Counted from the stretch's first letter, positions 25,981 through 35,491 are shown. The stretch: 64,000 nucleotides of DNA from Bordetella genomosp. 8 (GCF_002119685.1 NZ_CP021108.1:868001-932000); one strand, 5' to 3'. Numbers and translations: made by a program. The notes: a model not told the origin generated them from the sequence alone.

Positions 25981-27318
25981 ATGCCCGGATTCCGTCGACT
26001 TGCGCTGGCCTTGGGGCTGGCACTCGCCCTTCCGCTCGCCGGAGGCGCCGTACGCGCCGGTACCGTCACCGTCATCACTTCCTTTCCGAAGGACCTGACC
26101 CAGGCCTACAAGACGGCGTTCGAGAAGGCCCATCCAGGCATCACGCTGGAATTTCTGAACAAGAACACCGTCGCCGGCCTTGCCTATGTGCGCGAAACCC
26201 CCGTGGGTCAGCGGCCCGACGTGTTTTGGGCCAGCGCGCCGGACGCCTTCGAGGTGCTCAATCGCGACAAGTTGCTGGAGCCCGCGAAAGACGTGACGAA
26301 CCCCAAGGTGCCCGACAAGATCGGCAGCTTCCCCATCAACGACCCGGGCGGGATGTACTACGGGCAGGCGCTGGCCGGCTACGGCATCATGTACAACACG
26401 CGCTACATCAAGGCGCACAAGTTGGCGCCGCCCAGGCAATGGACCGACCTGCTGGGGCCCGAATGGCTGGGACACGTGGGAATCACGTCGCCATCGCGCT
26501 CCGGCACCATGCACCTGACGGTGGAAACCGTCCTGCAGGGCGAAGGCTGGGATAAGGGCTGGAACACCATGCTGCGCATGGCCGGCAACAGCAGCGCCGT
26601 GACCGAGCGGTCGTTCGGCGTGCCCGATGGCGTCAACAACGGCCAGTTCGGCGCGGGCCCGGTGATCGACTTCTTCGGCCTGTCCAGCAAATTCTCCAAG
26701 TTTCCCGTGGATTTCGTCTACCCGACCGAGACGGCCATCGTGCCGGCCAATATCGCGCTGATCGCGGGCGCCAAGAATACGGCCGAAGCGAAGGAATTCA
26801 TCAAGTTCGCCCTGGGGACGGCCGGTCAGGAGGTGCTGCTGGAGCCCAAGATATCGCGCCTGCCTGTCGTCCCGTACAGCGAGCTCAAGGGCAAGATTCC
26901 CGCCGGCTATCCGGATCCCCTGGAACTCGCCAAGCGCAGTACCGTGCATTTCGACGTGGACCTGTCGCAGCAGCGGTATTACCTGGTGCAGTCGCTGTTC
27001 GACCAGACCATCACCTTCCGCCTGAAAGAATTGCAACAGGCGACCAAGGCGATCCATGATGCCGAGCGGAAGCTGGGCGACAAGGCGAAAACCGGCAAGG
27101 CGGCCGAGCTGCTGGGGCAGGCGCGCAAGCTCGCCTGGTCGCCGCTGGTGACGGCGCAACAGAGCGGCGACGCGCAATTCCTGAAGCTGTTCGCCGGCGA
27201 CAAGCGCGATAGCGCCGTCAACCAGAAGATCACCCAGCTGGAAGGCGAGTGGAACGGCAAGGCGCGCACCAACTATGAAGAGGCGGCCAGACTCGCGCAG
27301 CAGGCGGCATCGCAGTAA
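25981..27318 (+). CDS. ABC transporter solute-binding protein (iron/polyamine class) with C-terminal extension
   Basis: A 445-residue periplasmic binding protein starting MPGFRRLALALGL after an AGGAGA; signal peptide to about residue 27 (GGAVRA-GTV). SBP blocks are VTVITSFPKDLTQAYKTAFEK, RPDVFWASAPDAF and VYPTETAIVPANIALIAGAKN. The first 330 residues match the usual length of AfuA/PotD-like proteins; residues 340-445 form an extra, mostly helical, charged region. It is first in an operon with a fused permease and a PotA/FbpC-type ATPase. Ligand unknown; residues expected for Fe3+ binding are not evident. Confidence 0.87.
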   Translation: MPGFRRLALALGLALALPLAGGAVRAGTVTVITSFPKDLTQAYKTAFEKAHPGITLEFLNKNTVAGLAYVRETPVGQRPDVFWASAPDAFEVLNRDKLLEPAKDVTNPKVPDKIGSFPINDPGGMYYGQALAGYGIMYNTRYIKAHKLAPPRQWTDLLGPEWLGHVGITSPSRSGTMHLTVETVLQGEGWDKGWNTMLRMAGNSSAVTERSFGVPDGVNNGQFGAGPVIDFFGLSSKFSKFPVDFVYPTETAIVPANIALIAGAKNTAEAKEFIKFALGTAGQEVLLEPKISRLPVVPYSELKGKIPAGYPDPLELAKRSTVHFDVDLSQQRYYLVQSLFDQTITFRLKELQQATKAIHDAERKLGDKAKTGKAAELLGQARKLAWSPLVTAQQSGDAQFLKLFAGDKRDSAVNQKITQLEGEWNGKARTNYEEAARLAQQAASQ

Positions 27319-27338
27319 GGGCTTTCCCGGAGCATCCC

Positions 27339-29090
27339 GTGTCCATCAACTTCGCGTCGAGCAAGGGCCCGGCGGTGACGGCGGCCTGCGTCATCGCCTT
27401 CCTGGCCGCCTTCCTGATCGTGCCGGTGGCGACGGTCTTCCATGCCGCCTTCGTCAATTCGGATGGCAGTTTCACCGGCGGCCATTTTCTGGCGTTCTTC
27501 AATCAGCCCTTGATGCGGGAGGCCTTCTACAACAGCCTGTACGTCGCGATATGGGCGACCTTGATTGCGACGCTGCTGGCGGTGCCCCTGGCTTACTTCA
27601 CGGTGCGTTTCCAGTTCCGCGGCGCGCTGCTGATCCAGACGCTGGGTATCCTGCCTCTCATCATGCCGCCCTTCGTCGGGGCGGTGGCCATGCAGCTGAT
27701 CTTCGGCCGCTCCGGCAGCGTCAACCTGCTGCTGGGCGACTGGTTCGATATCAATCTGCCGCTGATGGAAGGGCTCAACAGCGTCATCTTCGTCGAAGCG
27801 CTGCACTACTTCCCGTTCATCCTGATGAACCTCGTCGTCGCGCTGCGCAACATCGATGGCGCGATGGAGGAGGCCGCCTTCAATCTGGGCTCGCGCGGGT
27901 TCAGGCTGTTCCGCAGGGTGATCTTCCCGCTGGCCTTGCCTGGCTACGTCGCCGGCGCGTCGCTGGTCTTCGTCAAGGTCTTCGACGACCTGGGTACGCC
28001 GCTGGTCCTGGGCACCACCAACATGCTGGCCCCACAGGCCTATCTGCGCATCACGCAGGTCGGCCTGGAAGACCCTCTTGGCTACGTGATCAGCGTCATC
28101 ATCATCGCCTTCTCGATCGCCTCGCTCTGGCTGTCGGCGCGAGTGCTCAAGGGCAGGGACTACTCCACGCTGCAGAAAGGCGGCACCGGCATCCAGAAGC
28201 GCCGCCTGCGCCGCGGCGAAGCCGTGCTGGCCTATGGCTGGATCATCCTCGTGCTGCTGCTGGTCCTTTCGCCGCACATCGGAGTGTTGCTGCTGTCCTT
28301 CGCCAGCGTGTGGAGCTTCGCGCCGCTGCCGGACGGCTATACGCTGGCGCACTATGCCACCGTATTCCAGGACTCCGGCGGCATGATCGCCAACACGCTG
28401 CTCTACTGCGGCCTGGCGGCGGGTGTCGATGTCGTGCTGGGGACCGCCATCGCCTATCTGCTGCTGCGCACGCGCCTGCCCGCCAGGCAATGGCTGGACT
28501 GGATGGCATCGGCCGCGCTGGCGGTGCCGGGCATCGTGCTGGCCATCGGCCTGTTGCGCACCTTCCGCGGCGTCGAGCTGCCTTTCATGGCGACGACCCT
28601 CACGTCGTCCTGGATGATCATCATGATCGCCTATTCGGTGCGGCGCCTGCCGTATGCGTTGCGGTCCTGCGTGGCGGCGCTGCAGCAGATCAACGTATCG
28701 CTGGAAGAAGCCGCTCAATCGCTGGGAGCCAACCGCTGGCGCACGCTGCGCAGGGTCGTCGTCCCCTTGATGGCGGGCGGTATGTTGGCCGGCTTCGTGA
28801 CCAGCTTCATCACCGCGGCGGTGGAACTATCGGCCACCATCATGCTGGTCACCAAGGAAAGCCAGGCGCCCATGAGCTACGGCATCTATCTGTACATGCA
28901 GAGCGCATCCGGGCGCGGCCCCGGCGCCGCGCTGGGCGTATTGGCGGTGGTCGCCGTGGCGATTGGCACTTATGTCAGCCATTTGCTGGTGGCGCGCACG
29001 GGGGCGCGGCGTGAGCCCGTCCTCATGGAAGAATCACCGGGCCTGGACCCGCGGGACACGCCGGCCGCGCGCCGGCTGGAGACGACATGA
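27339..29090 (+). CDS. Fused double ABC transporter permease (FbpB/AfuB-like)
   Basis: A 583-residue membrane protein with two permease domains in tandem, each with a coupling EAA loop: EEAAFNLGSRGFRLFRRVIFPLALPG in the first and EEAAQSLGANRWRTLRRVVVPLMAGG in the second. This two-in-one layout is usual for ferric-iron and some phosphonate/polyamine importers. The GTG start has GGAG upstream. Its stop overlaps the ATPase start by 4 bases. Confidence 0.92.
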   Translation: MSINFASSKGPAVTAACVIAFLAAFLIVPVATVFHAAFVNSDGSFTGGHFLAFFNQPLMREAFYNSLYVAIWATLIATLLAVPLAYFTVRFQFRGALLIQTLGILPLIMPPFVGAVAMQLIFGRSGSVNLLLGDWFDINLPLMEGLNSVIFVEALHYFPFILMNLVVALRNIDGAMEEAAFNLGSRGFRLFRRVIFPLALPGYVAGASLVFVKVFDDLGTPLVLGTTNMLAPQAYLRITQVGLEDPLGYVISVIIIAFSIASLWLSARVLKGRDYSTLQKGGTGIQKRRLRRGEAVLAYGWIILVLLLVLSPHIGVLLLSFASVWSFAPLPDGYTLAHYATVFQDSGGMIANTLLYCGLAAGVDVVLGTAIAYLLLRTRLPARQWLDWMASAALAVPGIVLAIGLLRTFRGVELPFMATTLTSSWMIIMIAYSVRRLPYALRSCVAALQQINVSLEEAAQSLGANRWRTLRRVVVPLMAGGMLAGFVTSFITAAVELSATIMLVTKESQAPMSYGIYLYMQSASGRGPGAALGVLAVVAVAIGTYVSHLLVARTGARREPVLMEESPGLDPRDTPAARRLETT

Positions 29091-30172
29091 AGAAAGTCAG
29101 CGTGGAATGCCGCGGCATTTGCCTTTCCTACGGCAAGACCGAAGTCCTGAAAGACCTGAACCTGCATATCGAGCCCGGCGAGTTCTTCGCGCTGCTGGGT
29201 CCGTCCGGATCGGGCAAGTCCACGCTATTGCGGCTGATCGCGGGTTTCAACCAGCATTCGCGGGGGCAGTTGCTGGTCGACGGGCAGGATGTGACCGGCG
29301 TGCCACCCTGGCGCCGCAACATCGGCATGGTGTTCCAGAGCTACGCCCTGTGGCCCCACATGACGGTGCGCGATAACGTCGCCTTCGGCCTGGTCGAGCG
29401 CCGCCTGCCGCGCGCAGAGGTGCGCGAACGCGCCGAGGCCGCCCTGGCGCTGGTGGGCTTGTCCCAGTACGCCGCACGTCGCCCGAATGAGCTGTCCGGC
29501 GGCCAGCAGCAGCGCGTCGCGCTCGCGCGCACCATCGTCATCGAACCCGCGGTCCTGCTGCTGGACGAGCCGCTGTCCAACCTGGACAAGAAACTGCGGG
29601 TGCAGATGCGCCGCGAACTGCTGGCTTTGCAGCGCCGGCTGGGCATCACCACGATCTTCGTCACGCACGACCAGGAAGAGGCCATGACCACCGCCGACCG
29701 CATGGCGGTGCTCGATCATGGCGTGCTGCAACAGATCGGCGCGCCGCACACGCTGTTCGATTTCCCGGTCAACGGTTTCGTCGCCAACTTCGTCGGCACC
29801 ATGAATGTGCTTGAAGGGACCGTCAAGGAACGCAGCAGCCATAGCGTCACGCTCGCGGTGGATGGCGTGGGTGATCTGCATATGCCCGTGCAGGGCGAGG
29901 TTCCTGCCGGCGCCCGGCTGGCGGCCAGCTTCCGCCCGCACGTGGTGCAGATCGACATGGCGGGCGGCAGTACCGACGCGCGTTATCTCTGGCTGCCTGG
30001 CGTGGTGCAGGGCAGCGAGTTCCAGGGTGAGTTCACGCGCTACCAGGTGCAGGTCGGCGAACGGACGATCACCGCCGACCAGGCGCATCTCGCCGGGCTA
30101 TCCATCTTCCAGCCTGGCGCGCCGGTCGCGGTGGGCGTCGAGCCCGGCCAGATCCGCCTGCTGGCCGCTTGA
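29087..30172 (+). CDS. ABC transporter ATPase with TOBE domain (PotA/FbpC class)
   Basis: A 361-residue ATPase: Walker A GPSGSGKST (about residues 38-46), Q-loop VFQSYALWPHMTV, signature LSGGQQQRVALAR, Walker B LLLDEPLSNLD, and H-loop VTHDQEEA. A TOBE/OB regulatory domain follows from about residue 280. The start overlaps the permease stop (ATGA), completing the importer operon. Energises uptake of the ligand bound by the 445-residue receptor. Confidence 0.94.
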   Translation: MKKVSVECRGICLSYGKTEVLKDLNLHIEPGEFFALLGPSGSGKSTLLRLIAGFNQHSRGQLLVDGQDVTGVPPWRRNIGMVFQSYALWPHMTVRDNVAFGLVERRLPRAEVRERAEAALALVGLSQYAARRPNELSGGQQQRVALARTIVIEPAVLLLDEPLSNLDKKLRVQMRRELLALQRRLGITTIFVTHDQEEAMTTADRMAVLDHGVLQQIGAPHTLFDFPVNGFVANFVGTMNVLEGTVKERSSHSVTLAVDGVGDLHMPVQGEVPAGARLAASFRPHVVQIDMAGGSTDARYLWLPGVVQGSEFQGEFTRYQVQVGERTITADQAHLAGLSIFQPGAPVAVGVEPGQIRLLAA

Positions 30173-30204
30173 GCGCCGGCCGCGTCGCGGAACGGCACGG
30201 GCCC

Positions 30205-31098
30205 ATGGAGATCTATCAGATACGCGCGTTCGTCAAGGTTGCGCGCCTGGGCAATCTGACCCGGGCCGCCGAAGCCCTGTCCTTGACGCAGCCGGCCGTC
30301 ACTGCCCAGGTGAAGGCGCTCGAACAGACCCTGGGCGTGGCCTTGTTCGATCGCAGCGGCGGGCGCCTGGTATTGGCCAAGGCCGGCGAAGCGCTGCTGC
30401 CGACGGCGGAAGCGCTGCTGGCGCTGGGAAATCAGTTGAAGTCCGAAGCCCGCGCCTTGCAGGGCGAGCTGCAGGGGGTGCTGGACCTGGGCGTGCCCAG
30501 CGAACAGCCGGATTTCCTGCGCCTGGGGGAACTGGCGTCGGTGGTCACCCAGCGCTTGCCGCTCATCGAGCTCAAGATGCACGTGATGCCCATGGCGCAA
30601 TTGACGGAACAGCTGACCACCGGCCGTCTGGCCGCGGCGCTGGTGGTGGCGGCACGGCCGCCGCTGGGACTGCAATGGACGCCGCTGCGCAGCGTCCATT
30701 ACCGCATCGCGCTGCCGCACGCTCACGCCGAAGCGATGAAGCGCGGCGGCTGGCGCGAATTGGCGCAACTGCCATGGATAGACGGGCCGGCAGGCAGCCA
30801 CGCGCAGCTGCTTTTGAGAGAACTGTTCGAACGCCATGGCCTGGCGCCGCGCGTCGTCATGCAGAACGACGACCACGCCCATCTGGATGCGCTGGTCCGG
30901 GCAGGCGCGGGCTGCGCCCTGTTGCGCGAGGAAGTCGCCATGGCGGGCGCGGCGGCCGACGATTTCATCGTCTGGGGAACGGCCCGTTCCGCGGCCATGC
31001 TGGGTTTCACCCTGGCGCCAGACCGCGCCGGCGATCCGGCGCTGGTGGCGCTGGCGTCGATCATGCAGATGATCTGGTTGCGCGGTCCGTCGGGCTAG
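30205..31098 (+). CDS. LysR-family transcriptional regulator
   Basis: A 297-residue LysR protein starting MEIYQIRAFVKVARLGNLTRAAEALSL, with the HTH recognition helix in QPAVTAQVKALEQTLG. The effector domain runs to the C-terminus; it is of the small-molecule type with no unusual insert. It begins 32 bases after the ABC ATPase stop on the same strand, so it may be co-transcribed with the importer and control it. A TTG overlapping the ATPase stop would add 12 poorly conserved residues and was not used. Confidence 0.9.
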   Translation: MEIYQIRAFVKVARLGNLTRAAEALSLTQPAVTAQVKALEQTLGVALFDRSGGRLVLAKAGEALLPTAEALLALGNQLKSEARALQGELQGVLDLGVPSEQPDFLRLGELASVVTQRLPLIELKMHVMPMAQLTEQLTTGRLAAALVVAARPPLGLQWTPLRSVHYRIALPHAHAEAMKRGGWRELAQLPWIDGPAGSHAQLLLRELFERHGLAPRVVMQNDDHAHLDALVRAGAGCALLREEVAMAGAAADDFIVWGTARSAAMLGFTLAPDRAGDPALVALASIMQMIWLRGPSG

Positions 31099-31216
31099 CC
31101 ACGGGCCTGCCTCCGGCGGCAGGGCGGGAATGCGGATTGCGAACGCCAATGCCTGTTCCCGGTGCGAGACCGGTATTACCATGGCATCACATCACCCAGC
31201 TTCTCAGGAGTCGAAC

Positions 31217-31513
31217 ATGGCTGAAAACCGGACGGCGGCGGAAAAGCGCCTGGATATCGCGATGGCGAAAGGCCGGGAGCGTTTGCTGGCCGCGGAGCCC
31301 GAACTCGCGCGCAATGCGGATGCCCGCGCCACCGAGAAAGCGGGCTCGGCCAGCGAGCGGCGCATGGAGCTCTATGAAGCCGAGATCGAGCAGGAGATCG
31401 CCGACTATGCGAAATCCCAGGGCGTCGACGAGCTGGATATGCTGGTGCGGCTGGGCGTCGATTCCGAGGAAGAAGCGCGCGAGCTGATCGCGCTGCGCCG
31501 CGCCAGTCACTGA
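31217..31513 (+). CDS. Hypothetical 98-residue charged helical protein
   Basis: Starts MAENRTAAEKRLDIAMAKG after CAGGAG. It is almost all helix-forming and highly charged (RRMELYEAEIEQEIADYAKSQG), with no membrane segment or Cys. The acidic C-terminal part VRLGVDSEEEARELIALRR may form a short helix pair. I recognise no family. It stands between the LysR gene and the convergent GntR gene. The good ribosome binding site and codon pattern support it as real. Confidence 0.65.
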   Translation: MAENRTAAEKRLDIAMAKGRERLLAAEPELARNADARATEKAGSASERRMELYEAEIEQEIADYAKSQGVDELDMLVRLGVDSEEEARELIALRRASH

Positions 31514-31530
31514 TCCAGCATCCGCTGGTT

Positions 31531-32292
31531 TCAGTGATCCTGCATCAACAGCTGCCGCTCATTGGGCGGCACGTAGGCGTGCTGGAAGTAGATGGCCTGG
31601 CCGCGCTGGTCGGCCGCCACGATGTCCAGCCGCACGCCTACCGTATTGCGCGGCAGCTTCAAGGCCTGCACCACGAAGCCCGGTAATTTTCTGACGCTCA
31701 TGCGCTCGGTGTAGGACGCCGTCGGCTGCCCGTACTTGCGCGAGAGCAGGTCCTTGAAACTGACGTCGTTAAGCTTGGCCGCCTCTATCGTCACCAACTC
31801 CGGAAAGCGCACGCCACAGAAATAGATCTGCACATAGAGCGAGAATTCGTTGTTGATCGAAAACTCGCGGTCGATGCAGACTACCTTTTCGCTTTGCAGC
31901 AGGTCGCCCCACGGGCCGTCTTCATTGACCGTGTAGCGCTTCAGGACGCGGGTGTAGATGGGCAGGATGCCTTCGCCCGTATCGTCGATGAACCTGAAAT
32001 GCTGGAACGGCCCGCTCATCGGATACCTGCGCTTGGCGACGTAGGTGCCCGAACCATGCCGCCTGACGAGTATTCCTTCGTCGACCAGCATCCGCAGCGC
32101 GCGCTGTACGGTGCCCAGGCTCAGGCCGGCGGCTTCCACCAGCACGTCTTCCGCCGGCAACTGATCGCCGGCTTCCCAGCTGCCCGCGGCGATTTCCTGC
32201 GCCAGGGCGTTCTTGAATTGCAGATATTTCGGAAGGCCATCCGGGCCGGCGAGCTTGATCTGGGGAAAAGTGCGGGGCGTGTTCTTCGGCAT
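31531..32292 (-). CDS. GntR-family regulator, HutC subfamily
   Basis: A 253-residue regulator. The N-terminal GntR winged helix (ALAQEIAAGSWEAGDQLPAEDVL, AAGLSLGTVQRALRMLVDEG) is followed by GSGTYV and a UTRA effector domain from about residue 95. It is divergent from the sugar-acid-like operon across a 170-bp gap holding a nested palindrome. It most likely represses that operon and is released by one of its substrates. Confidence 0.93.
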   Translation of the reverse strand: MPKNTPRTFPQIKLAGPDGLPKYLQFKNALAQEIAAGSWEAGDQLPAEDVLVEAAGLSLGTVQRALRMLVDEGILVRRHGSGTYVAKRRYPMSGPFQHFRFIDDTGEGILPIYTRVLKRYTVNEDGPWGDLLQSEKVVCIDREFSINNEFSLYVQIYFCGVRFPELVTIEAAKLNDVSFKDLLSRKYGQPTASYTERMSVRKLPGFVVQALKLPRNTVGVRLDIVAADQRGQAIYFQHAYVPPNERQLLMQDH

Positions 32293-32397
32293 CGCGACAG
32301 TTTATCTCCAAGCAAATGCGGCAGTACCGCGCCACGCTGCCATCACGCGGCGGCCCGGCGTCCAGTTCCGGCGAGACCGTTGACAGGGTCCATGATT

Positions 32398-32437
32398 TGC
32401 AAGACACTTAGTCCTGTATAGGACTATAGCACTTGCA
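32398..32437. promoter_or_regulatory. Nested 40-bp palindrome, probable GntR/HutC operator
   Basis: The inner repeat is TAGTCCT-GTAT-AGGACTA (32409-32426, perfect 7-bp arms). The outer repeat TGCAAG (32398-32403) and CTTGCA (32432-32437) is also perfect and shares exactly the same centre. TATAGG/TATAGC inside may be the -10 of the divergent operon, so binding would block its promoter. It lies 24 bases before the first enzyme gene. Confidence 0.75.
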
Positions 32438-32461
32438 TTTTCCACCGAGGACGGAACTCCT

Positions 32462-33571
32462 ATGAAAATAATCGACGTCAGCCTGACCCTGTTCGCCTGG
32501 GACGACATTCCCCCCACCAGCTACGCCGCCCACACCGGCAAGTTCGCCGGCTCCAGCAAGATCGGCCTGTTGAAGATCGAAACCGACGAGGGCATCACCG
32601 GCCACGCGTTCCTGGGCTCGGCCTACTACGGCGCGGACCTGGACGGCCCCAACCTGATCAAGTACCTGAAGCCCATCCTGGTGGGGCAAAACCCGCTGGA
32701 CCGCGAACGCCTGAACCAGGCGCTATGGCGCCGGTCCCGAACGACCACCGTGCGTACGATCGGGGCCTGCGACGTCGCGCTGTGGGACATCTGCGGCAAG
32801 GCCGCGGGCATGCCCATCCACCGCCTGTTGGGTTCTTTCCGCGACCGCGTCAAGGCCTACGCCAGCTCGATGATCCTGGACAGCGCCGAGGCCTATGCCG
32901 AAGAGGCCCAGCACTACAAGTCACTGAACTGGGCCGCCTACAAGATCCATCCGCCGCACCCCTGGCAGGAAGACATCAAGGTGTGCGAAGCCGTGCGCAA
33001 GGCGGTGGGCGACGACTACCTGGTCATGCTGGACGCCGCGTGGAGCTACCAGTATCCGGAAGCCGTCCGCGTCGGCCGCGCGCTGCAGGACCTGAACTAC
33101 TACTGGTACGAGGACCCCCTGCACGATGCCGACGTCTACAACTACGTGAAGCTGAAGCAGCAGTTGCACATTCCGCTCATGGCGACGGAATTCCCGGCCG
33201 CCGGCCTGGATTCGTATGCGCCCTGGGTGCTGCAGCAGGCCACGGACTTCCTGCGCGGCGACGTCGCGCTCAAGGGCGGTATCACCACGATGATGAAGAC
33301 CGCCCACCTGGCTGAGTCCTTCCGCATGAACTACGAAGTCCACCATGGCGGAAACTCGCTGAACAACGTGGCGGGCCTGCACGTCATCATGGCATTGAAG
33401 AACACCGAATTCTTCGAAGTGCTGCTGCCGGACGGCGCACAGAAGTACGGGCTGGCGAAGGACATCCATGCGGATGCCGACGGCTACGTGTATGCGCCCA
33501 CCGAGCCCGGCCTGGGCGCGGAAATCGACTTTGACCTGATCAAACGGAAACAGGTCGCGGTCCTCTCATAG
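32462..33571 (+). CDS. Enolase-superfamily enzyme (mandelate racemase/muconate lactonizing type), copy 1
   Basis: A 369-residue enzyme with the superfamily metal ligands Asp191, Glu217 and Glu243 at the classical 26-residue spacing. The base motif is K161-x-H163 (AAYKIHPP) rather than KxK, and His294/295 stands in YEVHHGGNS. Such enzymes dehydrate sugar acids to 2-keto-3-deoxy acids or epimerise them. First gene of the GntR-controlled operon; GAGGACGG precedes the ATG. The KxH pair points to a non-racemase, dehydratase-like subgroup, but the substrate is not predictable. Confidence 0.88.
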   Translation: MKIIDVSLTLFAWDDIPPTSYAAHTGKFAGSSKIGLLKIETDEGITGHAFLGSAYYGADLDGPNLIKYLKPILVGQNPLDRERLNQALWRRSRTTTVRTIGACDVALWDICGKAAGMPIHRLLGSFRDRVKAYASSMILDSAEAYAEEAQHYKSLNWAAYKIHPPHPWQEDIKVCEAVRKAVGDDYLVMLDAAWSYQYPEAVRVGRALQDLNYYWYEDPLHDADVYNYVKLKQQLHIPLMATEFPAAGLDSYAPWVLQQATDFLRGDVALKGGITTMMKTAHLAESFRMNYEVHHGGNSLNNVAGLHVIMALKNTEFFEVLLPDGAQKYGLAKDIHADADGYVYAPTEPGLGAEIDFDLIKRKQVAVLS

Positions 33572-33604
33572 GCGTACACCGCCAAGAGGAAACAGGAGGA
33601 AGAC

Positions 33605-34573
33605 ATGAAAATTATGACAAGAAGCATGCTGGCAGGACTGGCGACCGCCTTGACGCTGTGCGCGACGAGCGCCGGCGCGGCCTACCCTGACCACAACATC
33701 AACATCGTGGTGCCGTTCTCCGCGGGCGGCAGCACCGATATCGTGGCGCGCATCCTGGCGCAGGGCCTGACCAAGGCCATGGGCCAGCCCGTGGTGGTGG
33801 AAAACAAGCCCGGCGCCAGCGGCAACATCGCCGGCGACTATGTGGCGCGGTCCGCGCCGGACGGCTACACCCTGTTCATGGGGACCAGCACGTCGATCGC
33901 CAACATCACGCTGTTCAAGAAGCTGCCCTTCGACATCATGAAGGACTTCACCGCCGTATCGCAGATCGCCAATACGCCGCTGGTGCTGGTCGCCAACAAC
34001 AGCCTGCCGGTCGACGACGTCGCCGGACTGATCAAGCTGGCCAAGCAGAAGCCGGGCCAGTTGAACTACGGTTCCGGCGGTCCGGGCACGTCGCAGCACC
34101 TGGGCGGCGTGATGTTCGCCAAGATGGCCAAGGTGGAGATGACGCACGTGCCCTACAAGGGCGCGGCGCCGGCCATGTCCGATCTGATCGGCGGCAATAT
34201 CCAGGTCATGTTTGCACCCTTGATCGACGCGCTGACCTTCATTCGCAGTGGCAAGGTCAAGGCGCTGGGCATCACGACCGCCAAGGCGGCGCCCCAGGTC
34301 CCGGACGTGCCGCCTATCGCCAACACGCTGCCCGGCTTCGATATCGCCACCTGGAACGCGGTGTTCGTGCCGGCCAAGACGCCGCCGGCGGTCGTCGAGA
34401 TCCTGGCCAGGCATATCGTCGAAGTCACGCGCAGCCCGGAAATGCGCAAGGCCATCGAGAACCAGGGGTCGGAAGCGGTGGGCAGCACGCCCGCTGAGTT
34501 CAAGGCCTTCCTGGATCGTGAAGCGGTCCTGTGGAAGGATCTGGTGCAGACTTCCGGCGCGTCCGCCGACTGA
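33605..34573 (+). CDS. Bug-family TTT periplasmic receptor
   Basis: A 322-residue receptor with a signal peptide cleaved near SAGAA-YPDH. Bug blocks are NIVVPFSAGGSTDIVARILA, GQPVVVENKPGASGN and MTHVPYKGAAPAMSDLIGG. It lies between two catabolic enzymes in the GntR operon, 33 bases after the first, so it probably binds the operon's carboxylate substrate. No membrane TctAB subunits are encoded nearby. An AGGAGGAAG-type ribosome binding site precedes the ATG. Confidence 0.93.
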   Translation: MKIMTRSMLAGLATALTLCATSAGAAYPDHNINIVVPFSAGGSTDIVARILAQGLTKAMGQPVVVENKPGASGNIAGDYVARSAPDGYTLFMGTSTSIANITLFKKLPFDIMKDFTAVSQIANTPLVLVANNSLPVDDVAGLIKLAKQKPGQLNYGSGGPGTSQHLGGVMFAKMAKVEMTHVPYKGAAPAMSDLIGGNIQVMFAPLIDALTFIRSGKVKALGITTAKAAPQVPDVPPIANTLPGFDIATWNAVFVPAKTPPAVVEILARHIVEVTRSPEMRKAIENQGSEAVGSTPAEFKAFLDREAVLWKDLVQTSGASAD

Positions 34574-34593
34574 CAGAATAGAGGCTGATCGTC

Positions 34594-35487
34594 ATGCGCT
34601 TCATTACCTTCGAGCACCAAGGCCGCGTGCGGGCCGGCGTGCTGCTTGATTCCGGTGCCGCCGGCGGCCAGGCGGCAGCCCTGATCGACGGGGCGCATCC
34701 GGACCGCCCGGCGCCGCTGCGCGCGCTGGAGCCGTCCATGATGGCCTGGATAGCGCATGGCCTGGTCGAATTGTCCCTGGCCTTGAAGCCGCTGTCGCCC
34801 GCGCCGGCGTGCCTGCTGTCCCTGGCGGACGTGCGGCTGCTGGCGCCCTTGCCGAATCCCGGCAAGATCGTCGGCGCCGCCTTCAATTACCTGGACGCGC
34901 TGGCGGTCGGCAACCGGCCCGTGCCCGAAGAACCCATCATCTTCGTCAAGTCGCGCCGGACTGTGGTGGGGCCGGATGCGCCCGTCAGGCTGGCGCCGGG
35001 CAACCAGGTGACCTACGAAGCGGAACTGGCGGCCATCATCGGCAAGCCGGCGCTGAAGATCGACCGCGACGATGCCACGGCGCATATATGCGGGTATGCC
35101 ATCTTCAACGACGTCAGCTACAGCAATATGGTTCGCGAGGATTGCGGCTTCGTCCGCGGCAAGAACCAGCCGACCACGGGTCCGCTCGGTCCGTGGATCG
35201 TCTCCGCCGACGACGTGGACGATCCGCACGATCTATCCGTCGAACTGGACGTCGATGGCGTCTCGCTGCAATCGTCCAGCACGTCGCGCATGCTGTTCCG
35301 CATCGACCGCCTGGTCGAGTACGCATCGGAACGCATGCCGCTGGATCCGGGCGACGTCATCGCCACCGGCACGCCTGCCGGCGTGGCCGCCAACCACGCG
35401 CCGCCCGCGTGGCTGCGGCATGGCCAGCGCGTGACGATACGCATCGACGGCCTGGGCGAACTCAGCAATCCTGTCGTGGAGTTGTAG
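34594..35487 (+). CDS. Fumarylacetoacetate hydrolase-family protein
   Basis: A 297-residue FAH-family enzyme: IVGAAFNYLDA, then FVKSRRTVVGPD, TYEAELAAIIGK (metal Glu pair) and GYAIFNDVSYSNMV followed by GKNQPTTGPLGPWIV. These carry the acidic metal ligands and substrate loop of the family. It cleaves or decarboxylates beta-diketo acids or hydrates 2-keto acids. In this operon it probably acts after a dehydratase and a dehydrogenase. GAGG precedes the ATG. Confidence 0.9.
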   Translation: MRFITFEHQGRVRAGVLLDSGAAGGQAAALIDGAHPDRPAPLRALEPSMMAWIAHGLVELSLALKPLSPAPACLLSLADVRLLAPLPNPGKIVGAAFNYLDALAVGNRPVPEEPIIFVKSRRTVVGPDAPVRLAPGNQVTYEAELAAIIGKPALKIDRDDATAHICGYAIFNDVSYSNMVREDCGFVRGKNQPTTGPLGPWIVSADDVDDPHDLSVELDVDGVSLQSSSTSRMLFRIDRLVEYASERMPLDPGDVIATGTPAGVAANHAPPAWLRHGQRVTIRIDGLGELSNPVVEL

Positions 35488-35491
35488 AACT

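Noticed and set aside
27273..28718. 481-codon open frame antisense to the ABC permease
   Set aside because: Antisense shadow rich in Gln/Arg/His with no recognisable domain.
30169..31098. TTG start of the LysR gene overlapping the ABC ATPase stop
   Set aside because: Adds 12 non-family residues; MEIYQIRAF is the usual LysR beginning.
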